Part shown: positions 63,540 to 64,000 of the stretch, one piece after another
Numbering within the stretch: the stretch's first letter is position 1
How the letters are laid out: the number at the start of each line of letters is the position of its first letter
Origin: Achatina immaculata
Taxonomy: Eukaryota > Mollusca > Gastropoda > Stylommatophora > Achatinidae
NCBI GenBank assembly: GCA_009760885.1
Contig: CM019710.1
Coordinates: 3,856,686-3,920,685, forward strand
Length of the DNA stretch: 64,000 bases
Direction of reading: 5' to 3'
The notes under the pieces: generated by a model
Told to the model about the DNA's origin: nothing
The model's input: the letters and a program-made list of their open reading frames with translations, nothing else
Databases searched by the model: none
Program-made: the position numbers and the translations under genes

Positions 63540-64000
63540 AACAAGAAGAGGAAGAAGAAGAATAAGTAAAGCAACAAGAAGAAGAAGAAAAGCAAGAAGA
63601 AGTAGAAGAAGCAGAAGATTACTGTTATTGTAGCAACAAACTGTAGACGCAGAAACAAAAAGCACTCAGTACATTTAGGGCACAAAACAAAGGGCTCTAG
63701 ACCTGAACCGCCAGAGATTGCGAGAATCTAATCCCGTCCCGCACGAGGCCGCATACTCGTGCTAGTCGATGATTCCAGCTGCATTCAGCCTCATATATGC
63801 CCCGCCGCATGCCGCAGCATATATCCAAGATTATGTTTGCTAACAGTTCCCATCAAGTGCTGGTTCTTTACGATGCGTTTTCTGGCACACACAGTTCAGA
63901 TTCCCTACCTGCGCCCTTAACCTGTCCTAGCTCCAGCAATCTCTTCACAGTTACATTGTTCTTTCCATTCCCGCTCTTCACTTTCCCCCAGTCTTTCCAA

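Larger units (their letters stand above)
61715..64000. repeat. 1,825-bp direct tandem duplication, second copy cut by window end
   Basis: 61715-62175 recurs at 63540-64000 at a constant offset of 1825 with no indel seen. Copy I spans 61715-63539; the junction at 63539/63540 falls in the B-box part of a SINE. Confidence 0.93.

Overview
This is a fragment of a nuclear genome from an animal, most likely a mollusc or another lophotrochozoan. Genes are split by long introns with GT-AG borders, coding density is very low, and almost everything else is retrotransposons, DNA-transposon relics, SINEs and minisatellites. There is no bacterial gene organisation. The taxon is inferred from overall character only; the kind of host gene (a motile-cilium protein) requires only a ciliated eukaryote.

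Two host genes were found, and they converge. (1) On the + strand, seven exons (811 to 30607) encode the C-terminal 337 residues of CFAP91 (MAATS1/AAT-1), an axonemal protein of the radial-spoke/calmodulin-associated complex. All seven junctions are phase-consistent and the joined reading frame is open. The N-terminal half lies left of the window. (2) On the - strand, four phase-consistent exons (57964 down to 49878) encode the C-terminal 204 residues of a Pro/Thr-rich protein that I do not recognise; its 5' part lies right of the window. The ~17 kb between the two 3' ends (about 32.3 to 49.3 kb) is intergenic and repeat-filled.

Mobile elements: a nearly intact, 5'-truncated LINE with reverse transcriptase and RNase H (2145-4977); a CR1/L2-like LINE (58498-60840, -); at least five RTE-like LINE families seen mainly as 3' fragments (called LINE-A to LINE-F here); Penelope-like relics with a GIY-YIG domain (5.7 kb) and three large hairpins built from inverted Penelope-like 3' ends (9.5, 17.0 and 39.8 kb); a dead mariner (20358-21305, -); three TTAA-flanked piggyBac-like non-autonomous elements; hAT-like MITEs; and two tRNA-headed SINE groups that share a core. 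Many insertions can be ordered by nesting and target-site duplications.

Tandem repeats: more than 15 minisatellite arrays (units of 16 to 61 bp, up to ~1.5 kb long), several born inside transposon copies. Three larger tandem duplications (about 0.77, 1.76 and 1.83 kb) look very recent or could be assembly artefacts.

Layout: 0-31 kb CFAP91 3' half with repeat-filled introns; 31-32.3 kb its 3' UTR, containing a 37-bp minisatellite; 32.3-49.3 kb intergenic; 49.3-58 kb 3' part of the minus-strand gene, with two 35-bp arrays in or near its end; 58-64 kb a LINE in a (GAA)n-rich tract, then a tandem duplication running off the window. I found no convincing new molecular system. The unusual content is structural: TE-born minisatellites, inverted Penelope-like termini, a twin-primed LINE and a LINE-derived 86-nt palindrome.
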